This document shows, in pieces, positions 19,175 through 29,636 of a stretch of 64,000 nucleotides of DNA. Origin of the DNA: Aquabacterium sp. (lineage in GTDB: Bacteria > Pseudomonadota > Gammaproteobacteria > Burkholderiales > Burkholderiaceae_C). The notes under the pieces were generated by a model that ran no database searches, was not told where the DNA came from, and saw only the letters and a list, made by a program, of their open reading frames with translations. The DNA lies in the NCBI RefSeq assembly GCF_016195855.1, contig NZ_JACPYU010000025.1:119431-183430 (forward strand), read 5' to 3'. The position numbers and the translations under genes were made by a program. Numbering within the stretch: the first letter of the stretch is position 1; the number at the start of each line of letters is the position of its first letter.

Positions 19175-19979
19175 AGGTGGGCGTCTGCTTGCTCATGCCG
19201 GCCATCATCGCGGCCGTCAGGTCATTGGACATGAGCATGGCGGCGTTCCAGGTGGCGATGTAGTTCAGGCCATCGGCCACCGAGTGGTCACGGCTGTAGT
19301 TCAGCATTTCCTTGACACCACGGATGGACAGCGGCGACTTGGCCGCGATCTGTGCAGCCATCTCACGCACGCCGGCCTGCAGGGCCTCGCGCGATTCGTA
19401 CACCTTGTTGATCAGACCCAGCGACAAGGCTTCGGTGGCATCCACCTTGCGGCCGGTGTAGGCCAGCTCGCGCACGATGCCCTGGTTGCCGATCAGCTTG
19501 GGCAGGCGCTGCAAGGTGCCCACATCGGCCGTCATGCCGATGTCGATTTCCTTGATCGTGAAGTAGGCGTCGGCCGAGGCATAGCGCATGTCGGCGCAGC
19601 AGATCAGGTCCACCCCACCGCCCACGCAACCGCCGTGGATGGCGGCCAGCACGGGCTTGCGGCAACGCTCCATGCTGGTCAGCGTGTCCTGCATGTCCAG
19701 GATGACGCGGCGCAGGTTTTCACGGGTGCGCGCATCGCAGTCGTTCTTGATCTGGGGCAGCAGGCCCATCATCATCTGCAGGTCGATGCCCGAGGTGAAG
19801 TGCTTGCCTTCCCCTTCGATGATGGCCACGCGGGCTTCGACGTTCTCGTCGATCCAGGTGAAGGCCTTGCGGATGTCCTGCCACATGGCGGCGTTCATCG
19901 CATTGGCTTTTTCAGGACGGTTCAGGCGCACCACGGCGACATGGTTGTCCAGGCTGACGGTGACGGTTTCCAGTTGCAT
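19164..19979 (-). CDS. Crotonase-family protein, delta(3,5)-delta(2,4)-dienoyl-CoA isomerase-like
   Basis: The product is 271 aa. The oxyanion-hole segments (GKHFTSGIDL and HGGCVGGGVDL) place it in the enoyl-CoA hydratase/isomerase superfamily. The segment KEIDIGMTADVGTLQRLP carries the Glu and Asp at the spacing used by dienoyl-CoA isomerase (ECH1), rather than the two Glu of hydratases. It would move the double bonds of 3,5-dienoyl-CoA to 2,4-dienoyl-CoA, the substrate of FadH, whose (broken) gene is upstream in the same run. GAGGAG lies 6 bp before the ATG. Confidence 0.8.
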   Translation of the reverse strand: MQLETVTVSLDNHVAVVRLNRPEKANAMNAAMWQDIRKAFTWIDENVEARVAIIEGEGKHFTSGIDLQMMMGLLPQIKNDCDARTRENLRRVILDMQDTLTSMERCRKPVLAAIHGGCVGGGVDLICCADMRYASADAYFTIKEIDIGMTADVGTLQRLPKLIGNQGIVRELAYTGRKVDATEALSLGLINKVYESREALQAGVREMAAQIAAKSPLSIRGVKEMLNYSRDHSVADGLNYIATWNAAMLMSNDLTAAMMAGMSKQTPTFKD

Positions 19980-20013
19980 GTCTTCTCCTCGGCAGATGGG
20001 TGAGCTTCTCTAT

Positions 20014-20457
20014 TTATTGATTGTGCTGCGCCTTGTAGGCCGGCAGGTAGGCGGCCAGGCGCGCGCCCATTTCGGCGCCCAGCGCCTGCAGCCCGTTGAA
20101 GGGGCGGACCATGACTTCGAAATCGATGATCTTGCCCTCTTCATCAAAGCGGATCATGTCAATGCCCTTGAGTGACTTGTCGCCCACATTGGCGCTGAAC
20201 TCCAGCACCACGTTCAGGCCGTCTTCCGACACCAGGGTGCGGTGGTATTCAAACTGCGTGAACACCTTCATCACCGTGTTGAGGATGAGGTTGACGGCCG
20301 CGGCGCTCACATAAGGCTTGAAGGCCATGGGCGAGCGGAACACGGCGTTGTCATGCAGGATGGTGGGCAGCTTGCCCATGTCCTGCAGCGACACCATCTC
20401 GTGCCACAAAGCCAGTGAGGCCGCCGCAGCGGGCTTGAGTGTCGAGGGCAGGCTCAT
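20014..20457 (-). CDS. NTF2-like (SnoaL-type) small protein
   Basis: The product is 147 aa. The layout (an N-terminal helix ending LWHEMVSLQDMGKLPTILHDNAVFRSP, then strands with FSANVGDKSLKGIDMIRFDEEGKIIDFEVMVRP) is that of the nuclear transport factor 2 fold. Catalytic function cannot be read from sequence. It lies between fadH and the isomerase gene on the same strand, with TGGAG before its ATG, so it may act on a CoA ester or protect an intermediate; this is inference. Confidence 0.75.
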   Translation of the reverse strand: MSLPSTLKPAAAASLALWHEMVSLQDMGKLPTILHDNAVFRSPMAFKPYVSAAAVNLILNTVMKVFTQFEYHRTLVSEDGLNVVLEFSANVGDKSLKGIDMIRFDEEGKIIDFEVMVRPFNGLQALGAEMGARLAAYLPAYKAQHNQ

Positions 20458-20487
20458 GGTGTCACTCCAGGGTTGATCAACGAACGA

Positions 20488-22648
<2,161 letters not shown>

Positions 22649-22672
22649 AATGCCACCCCTTAGACTCGGCGC

Positions 22673-23233
22673 ATGTCTTTATCCCACGCCCTGATGACGT
22701 CCCTGCTGGAAAAGTCGTCCTCGGGCTATGACCTCGCCCGCCGCTTCGACAAGTCCATTGGCTTCTTCTGGCGCGCCACCCACCAGCAGATCTACCGCGA
22801 GCTGGCCCGCATGGAAAAGGCCGGCTGGATCGCCTCCGAGGCCGCGCCCGATGGTGGCCGCACCCGCAAGCGCAACTACCGCGTGCTGGACGCCGGCCGG
22901 CAGGAGCTGGAGCGCTGGGTGCGCGAGCCCTCCCCCGCGCCGGACCAGCGCGACGAGATGATGGTGCGCATGCGCGCGGACGCCGTGATCGGCCCGCTGG
23001 GGCTGGAGCAGGAAGTCGAGCGGCGCATGGCACAACATGCCACCATGCTGGCGGCCTACCGCCAGATTGAAGCCCGCGATTTTCCTGCCGATAAGACATT
23101 GACCCGTGAAGCACGCATCCAGCACCTGATCCTGAAAACCGGGATCATGTACGAGCAAGGCTGGCTGAACTGGTCCCAGGAAGCCTTGCAGGTGCTGAGA
23201 GACACGGCGCCTGCCGATCACCCACCGGGCTGA
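22673..23233 (+). CDS. PadR-family transcriptional regulator
   Basis: The product is 186 aa. The N-terminal winged helix (about 1-85: LMTSLLEKSSSGYDLARRFDKSIGFFWRATHQQIYRELARMEKAGWI) has the PadR/VirR-like Tyr-Asp-Leu pattern. The C-terminal helical part (about 95-180) matches the PadR C-terminal dimerisation domain. It is divergent from the unsaturated fatty-acid module and has a palindrome overlapping its own -35, so it probably represses both itself and fadH. The inducer is likely a fatty acyl-CoA or related compound; that is inference from context. Confidence 0.9.
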   Translation: MSLSHALMTSLLEKSSSGYDLARRFDKSIGFFWRATHQQIYRELARMEKAGWIASEAAPDGGRTRKRNYRVLDAGRQELERWVREPSPAPDQRDEMMVRMRADAVIGPLGLEQEVERRMAQHATMLAAYRQIEARDFPADKTLTREARIQHLILKTGIMYEQGWLNWSQEALQVLRDTAPADHPPG

Positions 23234-23271
23234 TCCTCGTGCAACGGGGGGCCCGACCAGTCTCTGGCCCC

Positions 23272-25149
23272 ATGCACCCATTGCGCGCCTGTTCATGCCT
23301 GTTCAGCCTGCGGCCCTTGCTGGCGCGGGCCGCGGCATTGCTCCTGCTGTTGATGCTGCCCTGGCGCCTGATGGCCGCCGAGCCCGCTTCCATGCTCGTG
23401 ACCGTATCGGCCAGCCAGAGCGAATCGCAACTGGGCCCGCACACCCAGGTCCTTGAAGATCCCCAAGGGCAGTGGACGCCGGCCACGCTGCCGCAAACCA
23501 GCGGGGCATGGCAGCCTCGCGCCACGCCCTCGCTCAATTTCGGCTTTTCCAAGTCCGTCTGGTGGACGCGTGTCACCCTGCGCAACACCGGCCCGCAGCA
23601 GGTCGAGCGCGTGCTGGACCTGGGCAGCTCGCTGGTGGACGAGGCCGACGTGTACGTGCTGGGCCAAGGTGGCCATGAACGCCTGCACATGGCCAGTGGC
23701 GATCGCCGCCCTTTCGCCAGCCGGGGCGAACCGGTGCGCACCATCGCCACCCGCCTGATCCTGCCGCCAGGCGAAACCCTGACCGTGCTGATGCGCCTGG
23801 CCGCCCATGACGGGCTGCACGAGATCATCACGCCGACCTTGTGGACCACCGAGGCTTTTGCCGAACACACGCAAACAGAGACGCTGTTCTTTGGCCTGTA
23901 CTACGGCGTGCTGGGCACGATGATGCTCTACAACGTCTTTCTCTTCATCTCGACGCGCCAGAGCACCTTCGGCTTTTACGTGGCCTACATCGGCAGCTTC
24001 CTGGCCTGGGGCCTGGTCTTCAGAGGCTATGCCTTCCAGTACTGGTGGCCCAACGCGCCCGACTTCAACAACCAGGTCTTGCCCTTCATCGTCAGCATGG
24101 TCTACCTGACCCTGGGGCTGTTCCTGATGCGCTACATGGACACCCGCCACGGCGTGTCGCCCCGCCTGCACCGGATCGTGGCCACCTGCACCGCCGCCAA
24201 CGGCATCGGCATCCTGCCTGTCTTCATGGGTCTGTATGCCCTGACCTTCGCACTCAACACCCTCATCGCCCTGGGGATGATCATCAGCCTGATCGTCGCC
24301 GGCCATGTGCTGGTGTACCAGGGCTCGCGGCCGGCACGCTATTTCGCAAGCGCCTTTGCCCTGCTGGCCATGGCGGCCCTGATCTATTACCTGCGTGTGC
24401 TCGGTCTCGTTCCCGCCAACGCGTTGACGGACAACATGGTGCAGATCGGCTCGGCGGCCGAGGCGCTGATCCTGGCCTTCGGCTTGGCCGATCAGATGAA
24501 CATGCTCAAGACCGAGAAGCTGCACGCCGAGCACCAGGCCCTCGTCGCCCAGACCGCCTTGACCACCCGGCTCGAATCCCTCGTGTCCAGCCGCACACAG
24601 GAACTGGAAGCCGCCAACCTGCGCCTGGCCAGCCTGTCGGTCACCGACGAGCTCACCGGGGCCCACAACCGCCGCCAGTTCAACAAGGACCTGGCCGCGG
24701 CCGTGGCCCTTCACAGCCGCCATCACACGCCCCTGGCCTTGTGCCTGCTGGACGTGGACCACTTCAAGCTCTACAACGACCGCTACGGCCACCCGGCTGG
24801 CGACGAGGTGCTGCAAAAAATCGCACAGATCCTGCGCCAGCAACTGCAGCGCGCGAGCGACCACGTCTACCGCGTGGGCGGCGAGGAGTTCGCGATCTTG
24901 CTGGACATCAACGAGCCACCAGAGAAGGTGCGCCGCTTCATCGAGCAGATGCGCGAGGCCATCCATGCGCTGGCGATCACCCACGAGGGCAGCCCTGTGG
25001 GTGTGGTCAGCATCAGCATGGGGCTGGTGATCTTGAAGGGCCTGAGCGCCACACGCAGCCCGGCCGAGCTCTACAGCCAGGCCGACACCCTGCTCTACCA
25101 GGCCAAGCAGGCCGGCCGCAACCAGCTCGTCAGCCAGACACTGGACTGA
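23272..25149 (+). CDS. 7TMR-DISM diguanylate cyclase
   Basis: The product is 625 aa from the ATG at 23272; a GTG at 23239 is in frame but adds charged residues before what looks like a signal peptide. Order: signal segment (LLARAAALLLLLMLPW), periplasmic 7TMR-DISMED2-like beta domain (about 40-190), seven membrane spans (about 205-400), a coiled linker and a GGDEF domain (about 450-615). The active site reads GGEEF, and RASD lies five residues before it, so the product-binding inhibitory site is present. It should make c-di-GMP in response to a periplasmic ligand. The 3' end overlaps the convergent cyclase gene by 20 bp. Confidence 0.9.
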   Translation: MHPLRACSCLFSLRPLLARAAALLLLLMLPWRLMAAEPASMLVTVSASQSESQLGPHTQVLEDPQGQWTPATLPQTSGAWQPRATPSLNFGFSKSVWWTRVTLRNTGPQQVERVLDLGSSLVDEADVYVLGQGGHERLHMASGDRRPFASRGEPVRTIATRLILPPGETLTVLMRLAAHDGLHEIITPTLWTTEAFAEHTQTETLFFGLYYGVLGTMMLYNVFLFISTRQSTFGFYVAYIGSFLAWGLVFRGYAFQYWWPNAPDFNNQVLPFIVSMVYLTLGLFLMRYMDTRHGVSPRLHRIVATCTAANGIGILPVFMGLYALTFALNTLIALGMIISLIVAGHVLVYQGSRPARYFASAFALLAMAALIYYLRVLGLVPANALTDNMVQIGSAAEALILAFGLADQMNMLKTEKLHAEHQALVAQTALTTRLESLVSSRTQELEAANLRLASLSVTDELTGAHNRRQFNKDLAAAVALHSRHHTPLALCLLDVDHFKLYNDRYGHPAGDEVLQKIAQILRQQLQRASDHVYRVGGEEFAILLDINEPPEKVRRFIEQMREAIHALAITHEGSPVGVVSISMGLVILKGLSATRSPAELYSQADTLLYQAKQAGRNQLVSQTLD

Positions 25150-26374
25150 GCGCCGCCGTGGCCCGGTTGCGCCCGCCTTCCTTGGCGCGGTAGAGCGCCG
25201 CGTCGGCGGCTGCCACCAGGCTGTCAACCGAATCGTGCGTGGCCGCCGGACGGGTCACTGCCACGCCCACGCTGATGGTGACACTGGGCGCCGTCGTCGA
25301 CGCCTCATGCCGCAAGCCCAGGCCGGACACGGCCTCGCACAGGCCTTGTGCCACCTTCATGGCCCGCGCCACATCGGCATCAGGCAAGACCACGATGAAC
25401 TCTTCCCCGCCCCAACGGGCCACACAGCCCGCCGCTGCCGGCACCTGCTGTTGCAGCACCTGCGCCACATGCTTGAGGCACTGGTCTCCGGCGGGGTGGC
25501 CATAACGGTCATTGAAGGCCTTGAAGTGGTCCACATCGATCAGCAACAAGGCCACGCTGCCAGCCTGGCTGGAGGCCGCGTCCCAGCTCTGGCGGATGTA
25601 CTCGTCGAAATGGCGCCGATTGGGCACACCCGTCAAGGGGTCGAGGCGAGACAAGGCCTCCAGTTGCGACTGTGAATCGGCCAGCTTCTTGTGCAGCGTC
25701 TGCGCGCGCACCGACCATTGGAACCGGCGGCGCTCCTCCAACTCGAAGCGGTAGTTCACGATCAGCGTATAGGCGGCAATCAAGCTGACCAGCAGGGCCA
25801 AGGGGATGTCGAACACCTCATAAGGATGCCCATGGCCGAAACGCAGCCACACGCAGATCAAGGCCACCCCGACGACGCTCAAGGAAAACGCCAGGGCAAA
25901 GCGAAAACGAAAGCGCTGCACCAGGTTGCCGTAGATGATGATGGGCACCAGGCCCGCCGTGTACATGCCGGCAAAGTCGCTTGTTGACTGGCTCAACAGC
26001 CAGCCCAGGCTCAGCGCGGCGGCCATCCCGGTCAAGGCCAAGGTGCCCTCCACCAGGCTCACCGGCAAGAGCAGCAAGAAGGGCTTGAAGCGCCAGCCCA
26101 GCAGCAGCAGCAACAAGGCAAAGGGCGTGAACACACACAGGCGCAACTGAAAGGCCATCTCCAGCACGTCAGGGATCATGACGCGATCGGCCAGCAGGAA
26201 CAGGTTGTAGACGAACAAGGCCAGCGCACCGCTGTTGGCGAAATGCGCCAGCCGCGCCGGCCCGCCCACGTGCTGGAAATGGGCCTCGTAGATGGGGTCG
26301 AAGCGCAAGGTAGGAGGCCGCCAGGTCAGCAGCGCACGCAGATCGAACACCAGCGGCAAGGGTTGCGTGCTCAT
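25130..26374 (-). CDS. Membrane-bound diguanylate cyclase (GGDEF)
   Basis: The product is 414 aa. About six hydrophobic spans fill residues 45-210, then a short linker and a GGDEF domain (about 245-405) with LTGVPNRRHFDEY, LLIDVDHFKAFNDRYGHPAGD and active site RWGGEEF. The residues five before the active site read AAAG rather than RxxD, so the inhibitory c-di-GMP site seems to be missing. Its start codon shares one base with the stop of the upstream cyclase gene (TGATG), so the two are translationally coupled. Confidence 0.9.
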   Translation of the reverse strand: MSTQPLPLVFDLRALLTWRPPTLRFDPIYEAHFQHVGGPARLAHFANSGALALFVYNLFLLADRVMIPDVLEMAFQLRLCVFTPFALLLLLLGWRFKPFLLLLPVSLVEGTLALTGMAAALSLGWLLSQSTSDFAGMYTAGLVPIIIYGNLVQRFRFRFALAFSLSVVGVALICVWLRFGHGHPYEVFDIPLALLVSLIAAYTLIVNYRFELEERRRFQWSVRAQTLHKKLADSQSQLEALSRLDPLTGVPNRRHFDEYIRQSWDAASSQAGSVALLLIDVDHFKAFNDRYGHPAGDQCLKHVAQVLQQQVPAAAGCVARWGGEEFIVVLPDADVARAMKVAQGLCEAVSGLGLRHEASTTAPSVTISVGVAVTRPAATHDSVDSLVAAADAALYRAKEGGRNRATAALSPVSG

Positions 26375-27636
26375 CAGACGGCCTCGGCTTTCATGTTGGG
26401 CATCGCGCCATCACTGGTCACCACAATGCGGTTGCGCCCGCCCGCCTTGGCCCGATACAGGGCATCGTCGGCCATCTGCACCAGTTGCGCCCACTGGCTG
26501 TGGGCATCAGGCCGCGCGGTGGCACAGCCCCCACTGACCGTCACGCGCGGCGCGCAACGCGAGCCCTCGTGCACCAGATCCAGTTGCGCCACCGCTTCGC
26601 GGATGCGCTCACCCGCAGCGGCCGCCGCTTCCGCATCGGTGTCCATCATCACGATCACGAACTCTTCACCGCCCCAGCGGGCCACCAGGTCCCCCGGGCG
26701 GCGGATGCTGCTGGTCAAGGCCTGCGCCACCCCCACCAGGCAACGGTCGCCGGCCTGGTGGCCATAGAGGTCGTTGTAGAGCTTGAAGTAATCCACATCC
26801 AGCACCATCACCGAGAGCACACGCCGCTGCGCCTGGGCCCTTTGCCAGCATTCGCTCAGGAAGCCCTCGAAATAGCGGCGGTTGGCCAGATTGGTCAGCG
26901 CATCGGTGGTGGCCATGTGCGTCAGCCGCTCGTGTGCGGCCGTGAGCTCGGCATGCAGCGCCTGCTCGCGCGCATCCAGCAAAAAGGCCATGCGCTCATC
27001 GTGCTCCAGCTTGTAGTTGCCATACAGCACAAAGGCGATGCTGGTCACCATCAGCAAGGTGGTCGTGGAGGCCAGTATCCCGGTCCCGTCAGGCATGGTC
27101 ATCACGATGAAGGTGTGCATCATGGCCACCAGCGCGGCCAGCGCCACGGCAGGCCAGAAGCGGGCCAGGGCACAGGTGTAGACCACGATGATGTTGAGCT
27201 CGACCACGCGGGCCACGGCCCAGGGCCCCGTGCCCTGCAGGATGATCACCGACTGCAACAGCGTGGCCCACACGCCAGCCGCCGCAACCAGCCACTCATT
27301 GAGTTCAGGCTTGTTCAGCCTGCGCACCACAAGCAGGCCCACGATGATGGCCGGCCCGTACACCACGCCGCGGATGAACAAGGCCAAGGGCACGACACTG
27401 CGCATCAGCAGGAAGTCGGCAATGATGACCCCTGCAAACAGCACGATGGACGCCAGCCCCGCGATGACCATCAGCAAGAAGCGCTTGGACGCGCCTTCGC
27501 GCAGAAAGCGTGCCTCCAGCTCCTTGGGAAACATCAGCAAGGCAAAGCCTTTGGCGATCGTGCGATCAACCAGTTCAGCCTGGTCAGGCGTGCTTTGCGC
27601 CGTGCCACCAGATGAAAGGACGTCAACGCTTGTCAA
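26374..27636 (-). CDS. Membrane-bound diguanylate cyclase (GGDEF)
   Basis: The product is about 420 aa. The first ATG in frame is at 27657, but AGGAG lies inside that reading and 7 bp before a TTG at 27636, so the TTG is the better-supported start. About six membrane spans occupy residues 55-215, followed by a GGDEF domain with LTNLANRRYFEGF, VLDVDYFKLYNDLYGHQAGD and RWGGEEF. RPGD precedes the active site by five residues, so this copy has an intact inhibitory site, unlike the next gene. The architecture is similar to the downstream cyclase, suggesting an old tandem duplication. Confidence 0.85.
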   Translation of the reverse strand: MTSVDVLSSGGTAQSTPDQAELVDRTIAKGFALLMFPKELEARFLREGASKRFLLMVIAGLASIVLFAGVIIADFLLMRSVVPLALFIRGVVYGPAIIVGLLVVRRLNKPELNEWLVAAAGVWATLLQSVIILQGTGPWAVARVVELNIIVVYTCALARFWPAVALAALVAMMHTFIVMTMPDGTGILASTTTLLMVTSIAFVLYGNYKLEHDERMAFLLDAREQALHAELTAAHERLTHMATTDALTNLANRRYFEGFLSECWQRAQAQRRVLSVMVLDVDYFKLYNDLYGHQAGDRCLVGVAQALTSSIRRPGDLVARWGGEEFVIVMMDTDAEAAAAAGERIREAVAQLDLVHEGSRCAPRVTVSGGCATARPDAHSQWAQLVQMADDALYRAKAGGRNRIVVTSDGAMPNMKAEAV

Positions 27637-27993
27637 ACCGCAACTCCTGTCGAGCATCCCGCGACCGAATCACGTTCCCGCAACCAAAGCGGGTTATGCC
27701 CTGAACGAATTTTGCCGACCTGCGCGCCCTTTCGGACACAGGGCTTACGAGCCATCACGGTGGGTTTGCTCAAGGAAATGACCGAAATACACGGCCTGCA
27801 CCCACCGCATCCACGGGGGGACGTTTCCAGACGCACCGGGTTTCCACGCAGACGCAAAAGCGCCTCGCGTCAAGCCGATCTCGCTCACTTGCGCTACGTC
27901 AAATCGGGTTAGGTTCAGGTGTCGGCTCGCAGACAGACAAGCCCTCACGCCAGGATCAGACTCAAGCCACATTGAGACACCCTGGCCCCGTTC
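27637..27993. other. Intergenic stretch without a recognised gene
   Basis: About 357 bp lie between the divergent cyclase and FAD dehydrogenase starts. I see a short hairpin CCCGC/GCGGG (27677-27693) and no convincing promoter, small ORF with a ribosome site, or riboswitch core. A c-di-GMP riboswitch was considered because of the GACGCAAAAGCGCC stretch at about 27852, but the rest of the GEMM core is not there. Confidence 0.4.
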
Positions 27994-29610
27994 GTGACTT
28001 CTTCTTCCACCACTGCGCACACCCTGGTCATCGGCGCCGGACTGGCCGGCCTGACCACCACGCTCGACCTGCTGGACAAGGGCCACCGCGTGATCCTGAT
28101 CGACCGTGATGACGCCGCGCACCTGGGCGGGCTGGGCCTGCATGCCTTTGGCGGGATGGCCCTGGTCGACACACCCCTGCAACGCCTCAACCGCATCCAG
28201 GACAGCGCCGAGATCGCGCTGGCCGACTGGCTGGCCTTCGCCGAGTTCGGCCCGCAGGACCACTGGCCCCGCCGCTGGGCCGAGCACTATGTGCAGCGCT
28301 GCGTGCCCGAGGTCTATGAATGGCTCAAGGGCTTTGGCATCCGCTTCATCCCGGCGGTGCAATGGGTCGAACGCGGCTGGATGACGCGCGGCAATACCCT
28401 GCCCCGCTACCACGTGATCTGGGGCACCTCACGCCACATGGTGCTCACCTTGCTACAGGCCTTGCGGCAACACCCCCACCATGACCGGCTCACGATCAGG
28501 GCGCAACACCGTGTGGACGGCCTGCTCAGCGGCCCGACCGGCGTCACAGGTTGCCATGGCGTGAGCCTGGCCGATGAGCGCCCCTTCGAGTTGCATGCCA
28601 ACGCCGTGGTCGTGGCCACCGGCGGCATCACAGGTGATCTGGAGCGTGTGCGCCAACATTGGCCTGCGTCATGGGGCAGCGCCCCAAGCACCCTGCTCAA
28701 CGGCTCGCACCCGCATGCCGACGGGCGTATGCACGACGCCATCTCAGGCCTAGGCGGCGCCGTCACCCACCTGGACCAGATGTGGAACTACGCCGCCGGT
28801 GTGCGCCACCCGCGCCCGCACTTCCCCGGCCATGGCCTGAGCCTGATCCCCGCCAAATCGGCCCTGTGGCTGGACCCGGACGGGCGCCGCATCGGCCCCG
28901 TGCCCTTTGTGACCGGCTTTGACACGCACGAGATGGTGGCCCAGATCGCGCGCTCACAATGGCCCTGGACCTGGCAAGTGCTCAACCGACGCATTGCCGA
29001 AAAGGAACTGGCCGCATCAGGCGCCGAACACAACCAGCACATCCGCGACCGGCGCCCGCTGGCCTTGCTGCTGCAGATGTGGCGGGGCAACCCGGAACTC
29101 GTTGACGAGCTGCTCGCGCAATGCCCGGACTTCGTGCAAGCCAGCAACCTCACCGACCTGGCCCGCCGCATGAACCAGGTGACGGGCGATGGCCGCATCA
29201 GCGCCGACACCCTGCTGCAGCAAATCCGCCCCTATGACGACCAGATCCGCCGCGGCCCCCGCCTGCACAACGACGACCAGCTGCGCCGCATCGACCACAT
29301 GCGCCGCTGGCCAGGTGATCGCTTCCGCACCTGCGACTACCAGGCCATCCTCGACCCATCGGCCGGCCCGCTGATCGCCATCCGCTGCCAGCTGCTGACC
29401 CGCAAGTCCACCGGCGGCATCCAGACCGATCTGCAAAGCCGCGTGCTGGACACGCAAGGCCACGCCATCGCCGGCCTCTACGCGGTGGGCGAAGCGGCCG
29501 GCTTTGGTGGCGGGGGCTCCAACGGCCGCAAGTCGCTGGAAGGCACCTTCCTCTCGGGCTGCATCCTCACGGCCCACGCCGCCACACGCCACATCCTGGG
29601 CCAAGCCTGA
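27994..29610 (+). CDS. FAD-binding dehydrogenase (KstD/fumarate-reductase-like flavoprotein)
   Basis: The product is 538 aa starting with GTG at 27994. The N-terminal dinucleotide fold TLVIGAGLAGLTTTLDLLDKGHRVILIDRD (residues 9-38), the central VVVATGGITGD and the C-terminal AGLYAVGEAAGFGGGGSNG...LEGTFLSGCILTAH place it in the FAD-binding_2 family, most like the predicted oxidoreductases called FAD-binding dehydrogenases. The substrate is unknown. It is cytosolic, with no signal peptide. The next gene, a TPP enzyme, starts 26 bp downstream on the same strand. Confidence 0.82.
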   Translation: MTSSSTTAHTLVIGAGLAGLTTTLDLLDKGHRVILIDRDDAAHLGGLGLHAFGGMALVDTPLQRLNRIQDSAEIALADWLAFAEFGPQDHWPRRWAEHYVQRCVPEVYEWLKGFGIRFIPAVQWVERGWMTRGNTLPRYHVIWGTSRHMVLTLLQALRQHPHHDRLTIRAQHRVDGLLSGPTGVTGCHGVSLADERPFELHANAVVVATGGITGDLERVRQHWPASWGSAPSTLLNGSHPHADGRMHDAISGLGGAVTHLDQMWNYAAGVRHPRPHFPGHGLSLIPAKSALWLDPDGRRIGPVPFVTGFDTHEMVAQIARSQWPWTWQVLNRRIAEKELAASGAEHNQHIRDRRPLALLLQMWRGNPELVDELLAQCPDFVQASNLTDLARRMNQVTGDGRISADTLLQQIRPYDDQIRRGPRLHNDDQLRRIDHMRRWPGDRFRTCDYQAILDPSAGPLIAIRCQLLTRKSTGGIQTDLQSRVLDTQGHAIAGLYAVGEAAGFGGGGSNGRKSLEGTFLSGCILTAHAATRHILGQA

Positions 29611-29636
29611 ACGCCCTGACCACAATGGAGACAAGC

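Noticed and set aside
27633..27857. 74-aa minus-strand ORF upstream of the cyclase
   Set aside because: No ribosome site, Arg/Gly/Cys-rich shadow-like sequence, and overlap with the cyclase start region.
27637..27993. c-di-GMP riboswitch before the FAD dehydrogenase or cyclase gene
   Set aside because: Only a GACGCAAA-like fragment is seen; the remaining conserved core and stems of the GEMM class are absent on both strands.
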